From: Pantoea sp. RIT-PI-b
Lineage (GTDB): Bacteria; Pseudomonadota; Gammaproteobacteria; Enterobacterales; Enterobacteriaceae
Length of the DNA: 64,000 bases
NCBI RefSeq assembly: GCF_001187905.1
Contig: NZ_LGIS01000026.1
Coordinates: 186,001 to 250,000 of the forward strand
Direction of reading: 5' to 3'
The notes under the pieces are model-generated. The model saw only the letters and a list, made by a program, of their open reading frames with translations, ran no database searches and was not told where the DNA came from. The position numbers and the translations under genes were made by a program. Shown here piece after piece: positions 44,534-54,346 of the stretch (positions are counted from its first letter, which is position 1; the number at the start of each line of letters is the position of its first letter).

Positions 44534-44929
44534 ATGGAACAGTTAACCAAACGGGTCGAACAGCTGGAAAAAACTACCCAGCAGATTCAGATGGATGTGG
44601 CGGTGCTAACCGCGCGTTCAGAACATTTTGCGACAAAAGCGGATATTGAAACGGTACGAACCGAGCAGGGCGTAATGCGTGTAGAGATGATGGGCGAGCT
44701 GGGGGCACTTGAACAACGTATCGATAAAAAGTTTGAGCGGATGGAAGAGAAATTCGAACTGAAGTTCGACAAAATTGATGCGAGATTCGAAAGAGTTGAT
44801 CAAAGATTCAATCAGCTGGAGGAAAAAATATCTGCCTTAAATAACAGTCTAACCTGGAAAATCATGTTACCGACTTGCCTTCTGGTGTTGGCGTGGTTTG
44901 TTCAGAATATCGTCTTAAAGATGTCATGA
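44534..44929 (+). CDS. small coiled-coil protein with C-terminal membrane anchor, unknown function
   Basis: I do not recognise a named family. The 131-residue product is a continuous heptad-rich coiled coil (MEQLTKRVEQLEKTTQQI, then a run of KFERMEEKFELKFDKIDARF-like repeats), followed by a single hydrophobic helix (IMLPTCLLVLAWFVQNIVL) at the C-terminus. The layout recalls XhlA-like or DUF1640-like tail-anchored proteins. AGGAG at 44521-44525 points to the ATG at 44534; an in-frame ATG at 44456 would add 26 residues. It converges with amn, which ends 50 bp away. Confidence 0.75.
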   Translation: MEQLTKRVEQLEKTTQQIQMDVAVLTARSEHFATKADIETVRTEQGVMRVEMMGELGALEQRIDKKFERMEEKFELKFDKIDARFERVDQRFNQLEEKISALNNSLTWKIMLPTCLLVLAWFVQNIVLKMS

Positions 44930-44979
44930 CGCGCTTTACTACACTGTTCCGGCCCCACAAGGGCCGGAACTCATCATGA

Positions 44980-46428
44980 CTACCTGAACGGCGGCTCGTT
45001 GAAGGTTCTGAGCTTCCTTGAGTGCAGCTTATCGCCCTCGGCACGCAGCAGTTCCACTGCGCAGATGCCGATCTGCAGGTGCTCAGATATCGCCCCTTCA
45101 TAGAAGCGGTTCGCCTGACCGGGCAGTTTGATCTCGCCGTGCAGCGGTTTATCGGACACGCACAGCAACGTACCATACGGCACGCGGAAGCGGTAACCCT
45201 GCGCAGCGATGGTGGCGCTTTCCATATCAACCGCCACGGCGCGGCTCAGGTTGAAGCGCAGCGCAGAAGCGGAGTAGCGCAGCTCCCAGTTACGATCATC
45301 GGTGGTGACGACTGTGCCGGTGCGCAGACGCTGCTTAACTTCCTCACCCGGCATACCACTCACTGCTTTGGTGGCGTCATACAGCGCACGCTGTACTTCG
45401 GCGATGCTGGGGATCGGGATATCGGGCGGCAATACGCTATCCAGCACATGGTCATCGCGCAGGTAGGCATGTGCCAGCACGTAATCGCCGATGGTCTGGC
45501 TTTCGCGCAGGCCGCCGCAGTGACCAATCATCAGCCAGGCATGTGGGCGAATCACCGCCAGATGGTCACAGATGGTTTTTGCATTGGACGGACCAACGCC
45601 AATATTGACCAGCGTAATACCGCGACGATTAGGCGAGGTCAGGTGCCAGGCGGGCATTTGATGCTTCTTCCACGCCAGATCGGACATCATTGCAGTCGGA
45701 TCCTGGGTATCCGCGGTGATCACCACGTCACCGGCGCAGGCGAGGCTGTCATAAGGCGTATTGGGGTCCTGCACCTGCTCAATGGCCCAGCGCACAAACT
45801 CATCAACATAGCGTGTGTAGTTGGTGAACAGCACGAACGGCTGGAAGTGCTCAACGCCGGTGCCGGTGTAATGACGCAGGCGCGCCAGCGAGAAATCGGT
45901 ACGCAGCGCATCAAAATGCGACAGCGGGAAAATCGCATTGGCATGGAACAGGCCATCGGCGGTTTCATCGCCAATCTGTGACAGTTCGGTGGTGGGAAAG
46001 TGGCGGGCGATGCTGGCGCTCATTGAGCGATCGAGCGACAGGCCGTCAATCACATAAGGATAAGGAATCTCCTGCTGTGACGGCTCCACTTCAATCAGCA
46101 CCTCATACTCTTTCTCCAGCATCTGCAGCTGCTCGCTGAGATAGTGGCGCAACAGCGCCGGACGCGTGATGGTGGTGCTATAGCTGCCGGTATGGGTAAA
46201 GCGTCCCCATGCGCGGGTGCGGTTTTTCTGCGGGCCTTCGCCCAGCCAGGTAATGCGCAGCTGCGGGTAAACAAACAGCCCTTGCTGGCGAGCCGCTTCA
46301 TCCGGCAGCTGCCCACTGCCAGTGAAATCGCGAATCGCGTTGCGCAAGGCATCAACGGCCGTGTCGTACAGACGCTCTAATTCGTCCAGCGCTTGCTGGC
46401 TGCTCAATCCGTTCCGTTGTGTATTCAT
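44980..46428 (-). CDS. amn: AMP nucleosidase
   Basis: This 482-residue cytoplasmic enzyme hydrolyses AMP to adenine and ribose 5-phosphate. It has the family-specific N-terminal domain and a C-terminal nucleoside-phosphorylase-like fold with LVNIGVGPSNAKTICDHLAV, HAWLMIGHCGGLRESQ, AVDMESATIAAQGYRF and CVSDKPLHGEIKLPG, which carry the phosphate- and base-binding residues. The length agrees with E. coli Amn (484). The start has GGAG upstream. Its product adenine fits with the nearby purine permease gene, though the two are convergent and not an operon. Confidence 0.96.
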   Translation of the reverse strand: MNTQRNGLSSQQALDELERLYDTAVDALRNAIRDFTGSGQLPDEAARQQGLFVYPQLRITWLGEGPQKNRTRAWGRFTHTGSYSTTITRPALLRHYLSEQLQMLEKEYEVLIEVEPSQQEIPYPYVIDGLSLDRSMSASIARHFPTTELSQIGDETADGLFHANAIFPLSHFDALRTDFSLARLRHYTGTGVEHFQPFVLFTNYTRYVDEFVRWAIEQVQDPNTPYDSLACAGDVVITADTQDPTAMMSDLAWKKHQMPAWHLTSPNRRGITLVNIGVGPSNAKTICDHLAVIRPHAWLMIGHCGGLRESQTIGDYVLAHAYLRDDHVLDSVLPPDIPIPSIAEVQRALYDATKAVSGMPGEEVKQRLRTGTVVTTDDRNWELRYSASALRFNLSRAVAVDMESATIAAQGYRFRVPYGTLLCVSDKPLHGEIKLPGQANRFYEGAISEHLQIGICAVELLRAEGDKLHSRKLRTFNEPPFR

Positions 46429-46857
46429 GGGTTCTCCTTCAGGAAACGTGGACTGTTTTCACCAGAGCATAGCGGATAAACGCTTCACAACGATGAAGAA
46501 TCTGTGATCGACCGCATTCTGCACCATCGCGGTGCTGGTGACTGGCGTAACCTTAGCTATGTTTATGATCAGCAGGGATGTTACATCGCGTGTCTCCAGT
46601 CCTGGAGCGATGCCAATGCAAAAAATCGCCCGCGTTTTCGTGAGTTGGCGAGGTTATTGCTTAATTTTCAACCGTGGCCTTCATAAACCTATGCTGTTGA
46701 GTTCAGGGCGCGCATTGATGCGTGACTGAAAGCAGGTCGCCATGCATGGCGATCCTTTGGGTTTTGTGGGCCGCACTCTGTTCTGCCGCAGTTTCAGAAA
46801 TTGATTTCTCCCAGGCCGTGGTATGGCTCCGTTCCTGACCCGTTGAGGATTGAAAGC
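46429..46857. other. 429-bp divergent intergenic region
   Basis: It separates amn (minus) from the liv-type binding-protein gene (plus). A weak Pho-box-like pair for amn lies at 46493-46510. A degenerate palindrome (46706-46723) and one REP element (46735-46754) occur nearer to the liv gene. I see no convincing gene; a short open stretch at 46504-46686 lacks a ribosome site. Confidence 0.6.
46735..46754. repeat. single REP element
   Basis: GGTCGCCAT-GC-ATGGCGATC is one copy of the main REP family with a terminal mismatch and a degraded CTAC. It stands alone and is not an inverted pair, and lies about 100 bp before the liv binding-protein gene. Confidence 0.8.
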
Positions 46858-47973
46858 ATGTCTTTGAAATTCATAAAACACCCAATGAAGGTGGCGATAG
46901 CAGGTTGTTTAAGCGTGGCCTTTTACGCTCAGGCAGATATTAAAATTGGTGTGGCCGGTCCGTTCTCTGGGCCCAATGCGACCTATGGCGCGCAATACTG
47001 GAAAGGCGCGAGCCAGGCCGCGGAAGACATTAATGCCGCCGGCGGTATTAACGGTGAAAAAATTGTGCTGGTGCAGGGCGATGATGCCTGTGAACCGAAG
47101 CAGGCGGTCTCGGTCGCCAACCGCTTGGTCGATCAAGACAAAGTGATGGCGGTAGTCGGCCACTTCTGCTCCTCATCCACTATGCCGGCGTCGGAAGTCT
47201 ATGATGAAGCTGGCGTTCTGGCGATTACGCCCGGATCAACCAACCCGAAAATTACTGAACGCGGCATGAAAACCATGTTCCGCATGTGTGGGCGTGATGA
47301 CCAGCAGGGCGCGATCGCCGCTGACTACATCATCGATAAGCTCAAGGCGAAGAAAGTAGTCATTATTCATGACAAAGACACTTACGGCCAGGGCTTAGCG
47401 GATGCCACCAAAGCCTCGCTCGAGAAGCGCGGCGTGAAAGAAGTGCTGTATGAAGGACTGTCGCGCGGAGAGAAAGATTTCAATGCGCTGGTAACCAAAA
47501 TCGGTGCGCTGAAACCGGACGTGGTCTATTTCGGCGGATGCCACCCGGAAGCCGGCCCGCTGGTGCGCCAGATGCGTGAGCAAGGCGTGAATGCGGCCTT
47601 CTTCTCCGGTGATTGCATCGTCACCGAAGAGATGGTGACGGCGGCAGGCGGACCGCAATACACCAAAGGTGTGTATATGACCTTTGGCAACGATCCGCGC
47701 ACCATTGCCGATGGCAAAGCCGTGATTGAGAAATTCCGCGCCGGTGGTTTCGAACCAGAAGGCTACACCTTATATGCCTACGCCTCAGTGCAGACGCTGG
47801 CGGCTGCTTACAAAGCGGCAGGAAAAGACAATGCGAAGGCCAGCGAATGGCTGAAAGCGAACAGCGTCGACACCGTGATGGGCAAAAAAGCCTGGGATGG
47901 TAAAGGCGATCTTAAAGTCTCGGATTACGTCGTTTATCAATGGGACGACAAAGGCAAATACCACCAGCTGTAA
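46858..47973 (+). CDS. branched-chain amino-acid ABC transporter substrate-binding protein (LivJ/LivK-like)
   Basis: This 371-residue periplasmic protein has a Sec signal peptide ending FYAQA and a mature start of DIKIGVAGPFSGPNATYG. Family motifs are AAEDINAAGGINGEKI, GHFCSSSTMPASEVYDEAG (the ligand-binding segment, quoted in part: FCSSSTMPASEVY) and IIHDKDTYGQG. The ATG at 46858 has GAGGAT 7 bp upstream. It begins a five-gene importer. A strong hairpin separates it from the permease gene. Confidence 0.93.
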   Translation: MSLKFIKHPMKVAIAGCLSVAFYAQADIKIGVAGPFSGPNATYGAQYWKGASQAAEDINAAGGINGEKIVLVQGDDACEPKQAVSVANRLVDQDKVMAVVGHFCSSSTMPASEVYDEAGVLAITPGSTNPKITERGMKTMFRMCGRDDQQGAIAADYIIDKLKAKKVVIIHDKDTYGQGLADATKASLEKRGVKEVLYEGLSRGEKDFNALVTKIGALKPDVVYFGGCHPEAGPLVRQMREQGVNAAFFSGDCIVTEEMVTAAGGPQYTKGVYMTFGNDPRTIADGKAVIEKFRAGGFEPEGYTLYAYASVQTLAAAYKAAGKDNAKASEWLKANSVDTVMGKKAWDGKGDLKVSDYVVYQWDDKGKYHQL

Positions 47974-47983
47974 TCGGCCACGC

Positions 47984-48004
47984 GGCCCCGCAACGTGCGG
48001 GGCC
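47984..48004 (+). terminator. hairpin between liv binding protein and permease
   Basis: GGCCCCGC pairs with GCGGGGCC over the loop AACGT, 10 bp after the binding-protein stop, followed by only a short T-rich stretch (ATTTGC). It is probably an attenuator or mRNA stabiliser that keeps binding protein in excess over the membrane subunits. Confidence 0.65.
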
Positions 48005-48055
48005 ATTTGCGATTCAGCGCGAGCTGTGCGCTCCCATTGAGTACGAGACGACATT

Positions 48056-48970
48056 ATGGACGCCTTTTTCTTACAGCAACTGATTAACGGTTTAACACTG
48101 GGGGCGGTTTATGGCTTGATCGCCATCGGCTACACCATGGTTTACGGCATCATCGGGATGATCAACTTTGCCCACGGCGAGGTGTATATGATCTCCGCCT
48201 ATCTGTGCGCCATTGGCTTATCGCTGCTCAGCTTTTTCGGCATTCACTCCTTTCCGCTGCTGATTTTCGGCACCCTGATCTTCACCATCATTGTTACCTC
48301 AGCCTATGGCTGGGCGATTGAACGTATTGCCTATCGGCCGCTGCGTAACTCCACGCGCCTTGCGCCGCTGATTTCGGCGATCGGCATGTCGCTGATTCTG
48401 CAGAACTACGTGCAGCTCAGCCAGGGACCGAATCAGCAGGGGATTCCAACGCTGCTGACCGGTGTGCTGCGCATGGAGATTGATGGCGGCGTGGTGCAAA
48501 TCACCTGGACCAAAATCTTTATCCTGATCGCGGCATTTTGCGGCATGGCTCTGCTGACGTGGATCATCCAGTACACCAGGTTGGGGCGTATCTGCCGCGC
48601 GGTGCAGCAAGATCGGCGCATGGCATCGATTCTCGGCATCAACACCGATCGCGTTATCTCGCTGGTGTTTGTGATTGGTGCGGCGATGGCCGGATTGGCC
48701 GGTGTACTGGTGACCATGAATTACGGCACCTTTGATTTCTATGCCGGATTTATCATTGGCATTAAAGCCTTCACGGCGGCGGTGCTCGGCGGTATCGGTT
48801 CGCTGCCCGGCGCGATGCTGGGCGGATTGCTGCTTGGCGTGGCGGAAGCGCAGTTCGCCGGCATGGTGAACTCGGATTACAAAGATGTGTTCTCGTTTTC
48901 GCTGCTGGTGGTGATTTTAATCTTCCGCCCGCAAGGATTGCTGGGACGACCGCTGGTCGCCAAAGTGTGA
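48056..48970 (+). CDS. branched-chain amino-acid ABC transporter permease (LivH-like)
   Basis: This 304-residue inner-membrane permease opens with the LivH-typical LQQLINGLTLGAVYGLIAIG and continues with YTMVYGIIGMINFAHGEVYM. The late GIKAFTAAVLGGIGSLPGAM motif contacts the ATPase. The ribosome site is weak (GAGACGA). It precedes the LivM-like gene by 10 bp and forms the translocation path with it. Confidence 0.94.
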   Translation: MDAFFLQQLINGLTLGAVYGLIAIGYTMVYGIIGMINFAHGEVYMISAYLCAIGLSLLSFFGIHSFPLLIFGTLIFTIIVTSAYGWAIERIAYRPLRNSTRLAPLISAIGMSLILQNYVQLSQGPNQQGIPTLLTGVLRMEIDGGVVQITWTKIFILIAAFCGMALLTWIIQYTRLGRICRAVQQDRRMASILGINTDRVISLVFVIGAAMAGLAGVLVTMNYGTFDFYAGFIIGIKAFTAAVLGGIGSLPGAMLGGLLLGVAEAQFAGMVNSDYKDVFSFSLLVVILIFRPQGLLGRPLVAKV

Positions 48971-48980
48971 GGAAGCTTTG

Positions 48981-50261
48981 ATGAATGCAATGACGCAAAA
49001 TCCGTTGCGCCAGGCACTGCTCGACACGCTGTTGGCGGGGCTGATAGCGCTAGTGGTATTTGGGCCGATCGTTGGCGTAGTACTTGACGGTTACAGTTTC
49101 AAACTGTCGCCACAGCGCGTGGCGCTGCTGGTTGCCGTGGTGATGGCGGGGCGTTTGCTGTTTAGCCTGTTTGTGCACGCGCCCTTTGGTCAGCGCATGA
49201 TGCGCAGGTTCGCCAGTAGCGATGATGGCGTTTACGTACGCGATCCGGGCTATCGATCGCGTTTGCGCTGGATATTGCCACTGCTGCTGATCGTGGCGCT
49301 GGCTTTTCCGTTTCTCTCCAGCAAATACCTGCTGACGGTGGCGATTCTCGGTCTGATTTACGTGCTGCTCGGGCTGGGTCTGAATATCGTGGTAGGCCTC
49401 GCCGGATTGCTCGATCTTGGTTATGTCGCCTTTTACGCTATCGGCGCATACGGCCTGGCGCTGGGCTATCAATATCTTGGCTTGGGTTTCTGGAGCATGC
49501 TGCCGCTGGCGGCGCTGCTGGCCGCCTTTGCCGGGGCGCTACTCGGTTTTCCTGTGCTACGCATGCACGGCGATTACCTGGCCATTGTTACCCTCGGCTT
49601 CGGTGAAATTATCCGTCTGGTGCTGACAAACTGGCTCTCCTTTACCGGCGGTCCGAACGGTGTTTCCGTTCCGTCGCCGACCTTTTTAGGCCTTGAGTTT
49701 GCCCGACGCGCGCGCGAAGGCGGCGTGCCGTATCACGAGTTCTTCCATGTCACCTACAACCCAAACATGAAGTTTATCTTCATTTATGTAGTACTGGTTT
49801 TGGTGGTGCTGCTGGTGTTGTGGATCAAACACCGCCTGACGCGCATGCCGATTGGCCGCGCCTGGGAAGCGCTGCGTGAAGATGAAATTGCCTGCCGCGC
49901 GATGGGGCTCAATCACGTATTGGTTAAGCTTTCCGCCTTCATGCTGGGTGCTTCCACGGCAGGCATTGCCGGGGTGTTTTTTGCCAGCTATCAGGGGTTC
50001 GTCAATCCCACTTCGTTTACCTTTTTTGAATCGGCACTGATCCTCGCCATTGTGGTGCTCGGCGGTATGGGTTCGACGTTGGGCGTGGTACTGGCAGCGT
50101 TTGTCCTGACGGTGGCACCTGAACTGCTGCGCAGCTTTGCCGAGTATCGCGTGCTGCTGTTCGGCATGTTGATGGTGCTGATGATGATTTGGCGGCCCCG
50201 CGGGTTAGTGCGCACGGCGCGCGTCGGGGTGCCGCTGCGCAAAGGAGTGCGTCATGAGTGA
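48981..50261 (+). CDS. branched-chain amino-acid ABC transporter permease (LivM-like)
   Basis: This 426-residue permease is longer than LivH-type subunits, as is usual for LivM, because of an N-terminal extension with extra membrane segments. The conserved core contains GLGLNIVVGLAGLLDLGYVA and the ATPase-contact region REDEIACRAMGLNHVLVKLSAF. The ATG at 48981 is preferred over the TTG at 48978. It overlaps the LivG-like gene by 8 bp, so it is translationally coupled. Confidence 0.94.
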   Translation: MNAMTQNPLRQALLDTLLAGLIALVVFGPIVGVVLDGYSFKLSPQRVALLVAVVMAGRLLFSLFVHAPFGQRMMRRFASSDDGVYVRDPGYRSRLRWILPLLLIVALAFPFLSSKYLLTVAILGLIYVLLGLGLNIVVGLAGLLDLGYVAFYAIGAYGLALGYQYLGLGFWSMLPLAALLAAFAGALLGFPVLRMHGDYLAIVTLGFGEIIRLVLTNWLSFTGGPNGVSVPSPTFLGLEFARRAREGGVPYHEFFHVTYNPNMKFIFIYVVLVLVVLLVLWIKHRLTRMPIGRAWEALREDEIACRAMGLNHVLVKLSAFMLGASTAGIAGVFFASYQGFVNPTSFTFFESALILAIVVLGGMGSTLGVVLAAFVLTVAPELLRSFAEYRVLLFGMLMVLMMIWRPRGLVRTARVGVPLRKGVRHE

Positions 50262-51121
50262 TGCCATTCTGCAAGTGAACAACCTGATGATGCGCTTCGG
50301 CGGCATTAAAGCGTTGAATGATGTCAGCCTGGCGGTAGAACGCGGTTCGGTCACCTCGCTGATTGGCCCTAACGGCGCAGGCAAAACCACGGTGTTTAAC
50401 TGCCTGACCGGCTTTTATCGCGCGAGCGGTGGCCGCATTGTGCTGAATGCTAACCAGCGCAGCACCGATGTGATTCAGGTGCTGGGGCAGAAAATCCATG
50501 CGGCAGACTTGATTAATCCGGCACGGCTGGGTTCGCGCCTCTGGTACAAAATGTTTGGCGGGGCGCATCTGGTTAACCGCGCTGGACTGGCGCGCACCTT
50601 CCAGAATATCCGCCTGTTCCGTGAGATGTCGGTGATTGAGAATCTGCTGGTGGCGCAGCATATGCAAGTTAATCGCCAGTTGCTGGCGGGTGTACTGAAC
50701 ACGCGCGGCTATCGCGAAGCGGAGAACCGCGCGCTGGATCGCGCCTTCTACTGGCTGGAAAATGTTGATTTGGTCTCCAGCGCTAACCGACTGGCGGGCA
50801 CGCTCTCTTATGGCCAGCAGCGCAGGCTGGAGATTGCGCGCGCCATGTGTACGCGGCCAGAGTTAATTTGCCTGGACGAACCGGCGGCTGGGTTGAATCC
50901 GGTGGAAACCGAAGCGCTGAGCCAGATTTTGCATCGCCTGCGCGCCGATCATCGCATTAGCGTGTTGCTGATTGAACATGACATGCCGATGGTGATGCGC
51001 ATTTCTGACCACATCGTGGTGCTGGATCACGGTGATGTGATTGCGCAGGGCACGCCGCAGCAAATTCGTCACGATCCTAAAGTGATAGCCGCCTATCTTG
51101 GTGCAGAAGAGGAGAGCGACC

Positions 51122-51129
<8 letters not shown>
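50254..51129 (+). CDS. branched-chain amino-acid ABC transporter ATP-binding protein (LivG-like)
   Basis: This 291-residue ATPase has Walker A GPNGAGKTT, the LivG-type insert with LARTFQNIRLFREMSVIENLL, signature LSYGQQRRLEIARAM and Walker B ICLDEPAAGLNPVE. AAGGAG lies upstream of the ATG. Length and insert distinguish it from the LivF-like partner, whose start overlaps its end by 8 bp. Confidence 0.95.
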
Positions 51130-51871
<742 letters not shown>

Positions 51872-51991
51872 TAATGATTAAATGGTGATGGGAAACACTT
51901 TGCATAATTCTCAGTGGCCTATCATCATTATTACTCTTCTTCCTCTCCAAAGTGATTTGGTAATCCCTTGCAAAATCCTGGCGTAGCAGTG

Positions 51992-53404
51992 ATGCGGGCG
52001 GTCAGAAACACGGCGTGGTATCCCAAACGTCGCTCTTATCGTACGTTGTTCTGGCGTGAAATTACCCCATTAGCCGTGCCCATCTTTATCGAAAACCTCT
52101 GTGTGATGCTGATGGGCGTCCTCAGTACCTTTTTGGTGAGCTGGCTGGGTAAAGAGGCGATGGCGGGCGTTGGTCTGGCCGACAGCTTCAATATGGTAAT
52201 TATCTCTTTCTTTGCCGCAATCGATCTCGGCACCACGGTGGTGGTGGCGTTCAGCCTGGCAAAACGCAACGGTAAACGTGCACGAGCCGCTACGCGCCAG
52301 TCGCTGGGATTGATGACGGCGCTGGCGTTTGTGCTGGTGATCGCTATCGAGTTTTGGGGGCACCTGATCATTGACGTGATCGCCGGCAGCGCCGATCCCA
52401 AAGTGAAAGAGCTGGCGCTGAGTTATCTGCAAACCTCGGCGTGGAGCTATCCCGCAGCGGCGATTGCGTTGATTGGCAGCGGTGCATTGCGTGGCGCGGG
52501 CAATACTAAAATTCCAATGCTGATCAACGGCGGCATGAATATCCTCAACATCGTGATCAGCAGCGTGCTGATTTACGGTTGCCTTGGATGGGAAGGGATG
52601 GGGTTTGTCGGCGCCGGGTTGGGGCTAACTATTTCGCGCTATATCGGCGCGGCAGCGGCGATTTACGTGCTGTATCGCGGCATTACTCCGGCATTGAAAA
52701 TCTCTATCGCCAGCTATTTCCGCCGCTGGGATCGCAACATCCTGATGGAAGTGCTGGGCATCGGTGTGCCTGCCAGTATTGAATCGGTACTATTTAACGG
52801 CGGTAAGTTGCTGACGCAGATTTTTGTCGCCGGCATGGGTACCAATGAAATCGCCGGTAACTTTATTGCCTTCTCGATTGCTTCGCTGATCAACCTGCCG
52901 GGTAACGCGCTGGGTTCGGCTTCAACCATCATTACCGGCCGCAGGTTGGGGCTCAATCAGGTGATGCAGGCTGAGCGGCAAATCAAACACGTGTTCTGGC
53001 TGGCGATGATTGGCTTGTGTTCGCTGGCGTTGATTACCGTACCGCTGGCTGGAACCTTAGCGCAGTTTTACAGCCGCGATCCGGAAGTGATTTCAGTCAC
53101 TAAGCATCTGATTTGGCTGAATGCCGCCTTTATGCCGATCTGGACCGCGTCCTGGGTGCTGCCAGCCAGCCTCAAGGGGGCGCGTGATGCGCGTTACACC
53201 ATGTATGTATCGATGTTCAGCATGTGGGGCGCACGCGTGGTGGCCGGCTATTTCCTCGGCATTGTGCTCGGCATGGGTGTCGTCGGCGTGTGGCTGGGAA
53301 TGTTCCTCGACTGGACGGTGCGCGGCGTGTTCTTCTGGTGGCGTCTAACCAGCGGTAAATGGCTGAATAACTACCGTAAGATGATGGCAAAGAGCAGAGG
53401 ATAG
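51992..53404 (+). CDS. MATE-family multidrug efflux protein (YeeO/EmmdR-like)
   Basis: This inner-membrane antiporter of about 470 residues has 12 hydrophobic segments. The start of the transporter core reads REITPLAVPIFIENLCVMLMGVLSTFLVSWLG (in part LAVPIFIENLCVMLMG), and IGSGALRGAGNTKIPMLING is the MATE signature near residue 165. In E. coli yeeO also lies near amn and asparagine tRNAs, so position supports the assignment. The start is uncertain: ATG 51992 or TTG 51968, neither with a good ribosome site. It would export drugs or flavins using an ion gradient. Confidence 0.9.
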   Translation: MRAVRNTAWYPKRRSYRTLFWREITPLAVPIFIENLCVMLMGVLSTFLVSWLGKEAMAGVGLADSFNMVIISFFAAIDLGTTVVVAFSLAKRNGKRARAATRQSLGLMTALAFVLVIAIEFWGHLIIDVIAGSADPKVKELALSYLQTSAWSYPAAAIALIGSGALRGAGNTKIPMLINGGMNILNIVISSVLIYGCLGWEGMGFVGAGLGLTISRYIGAAAAIYVLYRGITPALKISIASYFRRWDRNILMEVLGIGVPASIESVLFNGGKLLTQIFVAGMGTNEIAGNFIAFSIASLINLPGNALGSASTIITGRRLGLNQVMQAERQIKHVFWLAMIGLCSLALITVPLAGTLAQFYSRDPEVISVTKHLIWLNAAFMPIWTASWVLPASLKGARDARYTMYVSMFSMWGARVVAGYFLGIVLGMGVVGVWLGMFLDWTVRGVFFWWRLTSGKWLNNYRKMMAKSRG

Positions 53405-53417
53405 GCGGATTTTCTCT

Positions 53418-53479
53418 GGCCGCCATGAATGGCGACTTTACGGTTGTTTAAAGGGTGCGCTGTTATGCGCACTTTTTTT
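53418..53479 (+). terminator. REP elements with a terminator-like second hairpin after the MATE gene
   Basis: A diverged REP at 53418-53437 is followed by the stem GTGCGC (53455-53460), loop TGTTAT and GCGCAC (53467-53472), and then seven T residues. The second hairpin is a REP of the GGTGCGCAT type that has become an intrinsic terminator. Confidence 0.75.
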
Positions 53480-53578
53480 ATATGCATAACCTGGCAAAGA
53501 AGCGCACAACTAATCGTTTTGGTTATATCTCTGGGTGAGGTTTACTGTCAGCGTCAATCATTTGTGGAGAAGCTGGCA

Positions 53579-53746
53579 ATGAAACACCTCTTGCAGCAGT
53601 GGTTTAACCAACTGGTCAATGGCGAGAAGCCGAGAGCAGAAGAGCGCGAATTCGATCTTAGCAACCATATCGACCTGCTGATTCCCATCAGCCAACTGTA
53701 TGGCGTTGAATTCCATCCATCGGTGTATCGCTACTATGAGAGATGA
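53579..53746 (+). CDS. small hypothetical protein, 55 residues
   Basis: The ATG at 53579 has GGAGA 8 bp upstream. The product (start MKHLLQQWFNQLVNGEKPRA, end HPSVYRYYER) is acidic in the middle, has no signal peptide or membrane helix, and is not a family I can name. It stands alone between the MATE terminator and a strong bidirectional terminator at 53807-53830, which supports its being a real transcription unit. Confidence 0.6.
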   Translation: MKHLLQQWFNQLVNGEKPRAEEREFDLSNHIDLLIPISQLYGVEFHPSVYRYYER

Positions 53747-53806
53747 GCGCCTACACCATGTAATACGCTACAGCTACTGGAATGAGCTGTGCGCTGAGGA
53801 ATAAAA

Positions 53807-53834
53807 AACCCGCTGTTAGGCCAGCGGGTTTTTT
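53807..53834. terminator. bidirectional intrinsic terminator
   Basis: AACCCGCTG pairs with CAGCGGGTT over a 6-base loop, with an A-run before and seven T residues after. It serves the 55-residue gene on the plus strand and the TIR-like gene on the minus strand. Confidence 0.9.
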
Positions 53835-53845
53835 TATAGCGGAAA

Positions 53846-54346
53846 TTAATTGAGCGCGTTTTTAACCGCGAGGTAATCCCAACCGTGGGTTGAGCGCATA
53901 GCGGTATGCGTTCCGACACCCTTTAAGACGTCAGGACATTTGGATTTATTAATTGTGGTTGCATTGTACAGAACGATGATGTTTAAGTCGTCCTTCAAGG
54001 CTTTATCGCATTCATACTCAATATAACTTCGATGATCTACTGAGTATCCCCGGTCACATTGACTACTTAGACTATTGTAGCTATCACAGTATCGACAGCC
54101 GCCACTCCGTGCTGCCTTGGTATTGTTTCCGACGATGAGGACAAATGTTTTTGAGGCATTTAAGCGTGTTGCAAGGGACGATTTTATATTGCAATTTAAA
54201 CTGCTATCTCTGGCTTGTGTTATATCGTGAGCGTCGGTGAAAGAGAAGTCCCAGTATTTGCTCTCATTCCAGGTATGTAATTGTTCAATGGCATCCTGAT
54301 CGCCATCCCATTCACCCGCAATGTATGTTTTGGTACGGTATAACAT
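53846..54346 (-). CDS. thsB: TIR-like domain protein, ThsB-type (DUF1863) Thoeris sensor enzyme
   Basis: This 166-residue cytoplasmic protein has the MTH538/DUF1863 TIR-like fold of Thoeris ThsB. Family features are RTKTYIAGEWDGDQDAIEQL at the N-terminus, SFTDAHDITQARDSSLNCNI, the strand TFVLIVGNNTK, and the helix SYIEYECDKAL followed by LNIIVLYN. A cysteine-containing insert (GGCRYCDSYN) occurs before the glutamate-bearing helix. In Thoeris such proteins sense phage infection and turn NAD into a signalling ADP-ribose derivative. AGGAG precedes the ATG. Base composition is AT-rich compared with the rest of the window. The upstream gene encodes the matching effector. Confidence 0.85.
   Translation of the reverse strand: MLYRTKTYIAGEWDGDQDAIEQLHTWNESKYWDFSFTDAHDITQARDSSLNCNIKSSLATRLNASKTFVLIVGNNTKAARSGGCRYCDSYNSLSSQCDRGYSVDHRSYIEYECDKALKDDLNIIVLYNATTINKSKCPDVLKGVGTHTAMRSTHGWDYLAVKNALN

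Noticed and set aside
45022..45981. Long plus-strand open frame (319 codons) opposite amn
   Set aside because: amn is unambiguous on the minus strand, and the opposite frame shows no domain.
46504..46686. Short open frame in the amn-liv gap
   Set aside because: It has no ribosome site and no recognisable features, and it overlaps the likely amn promoter region.
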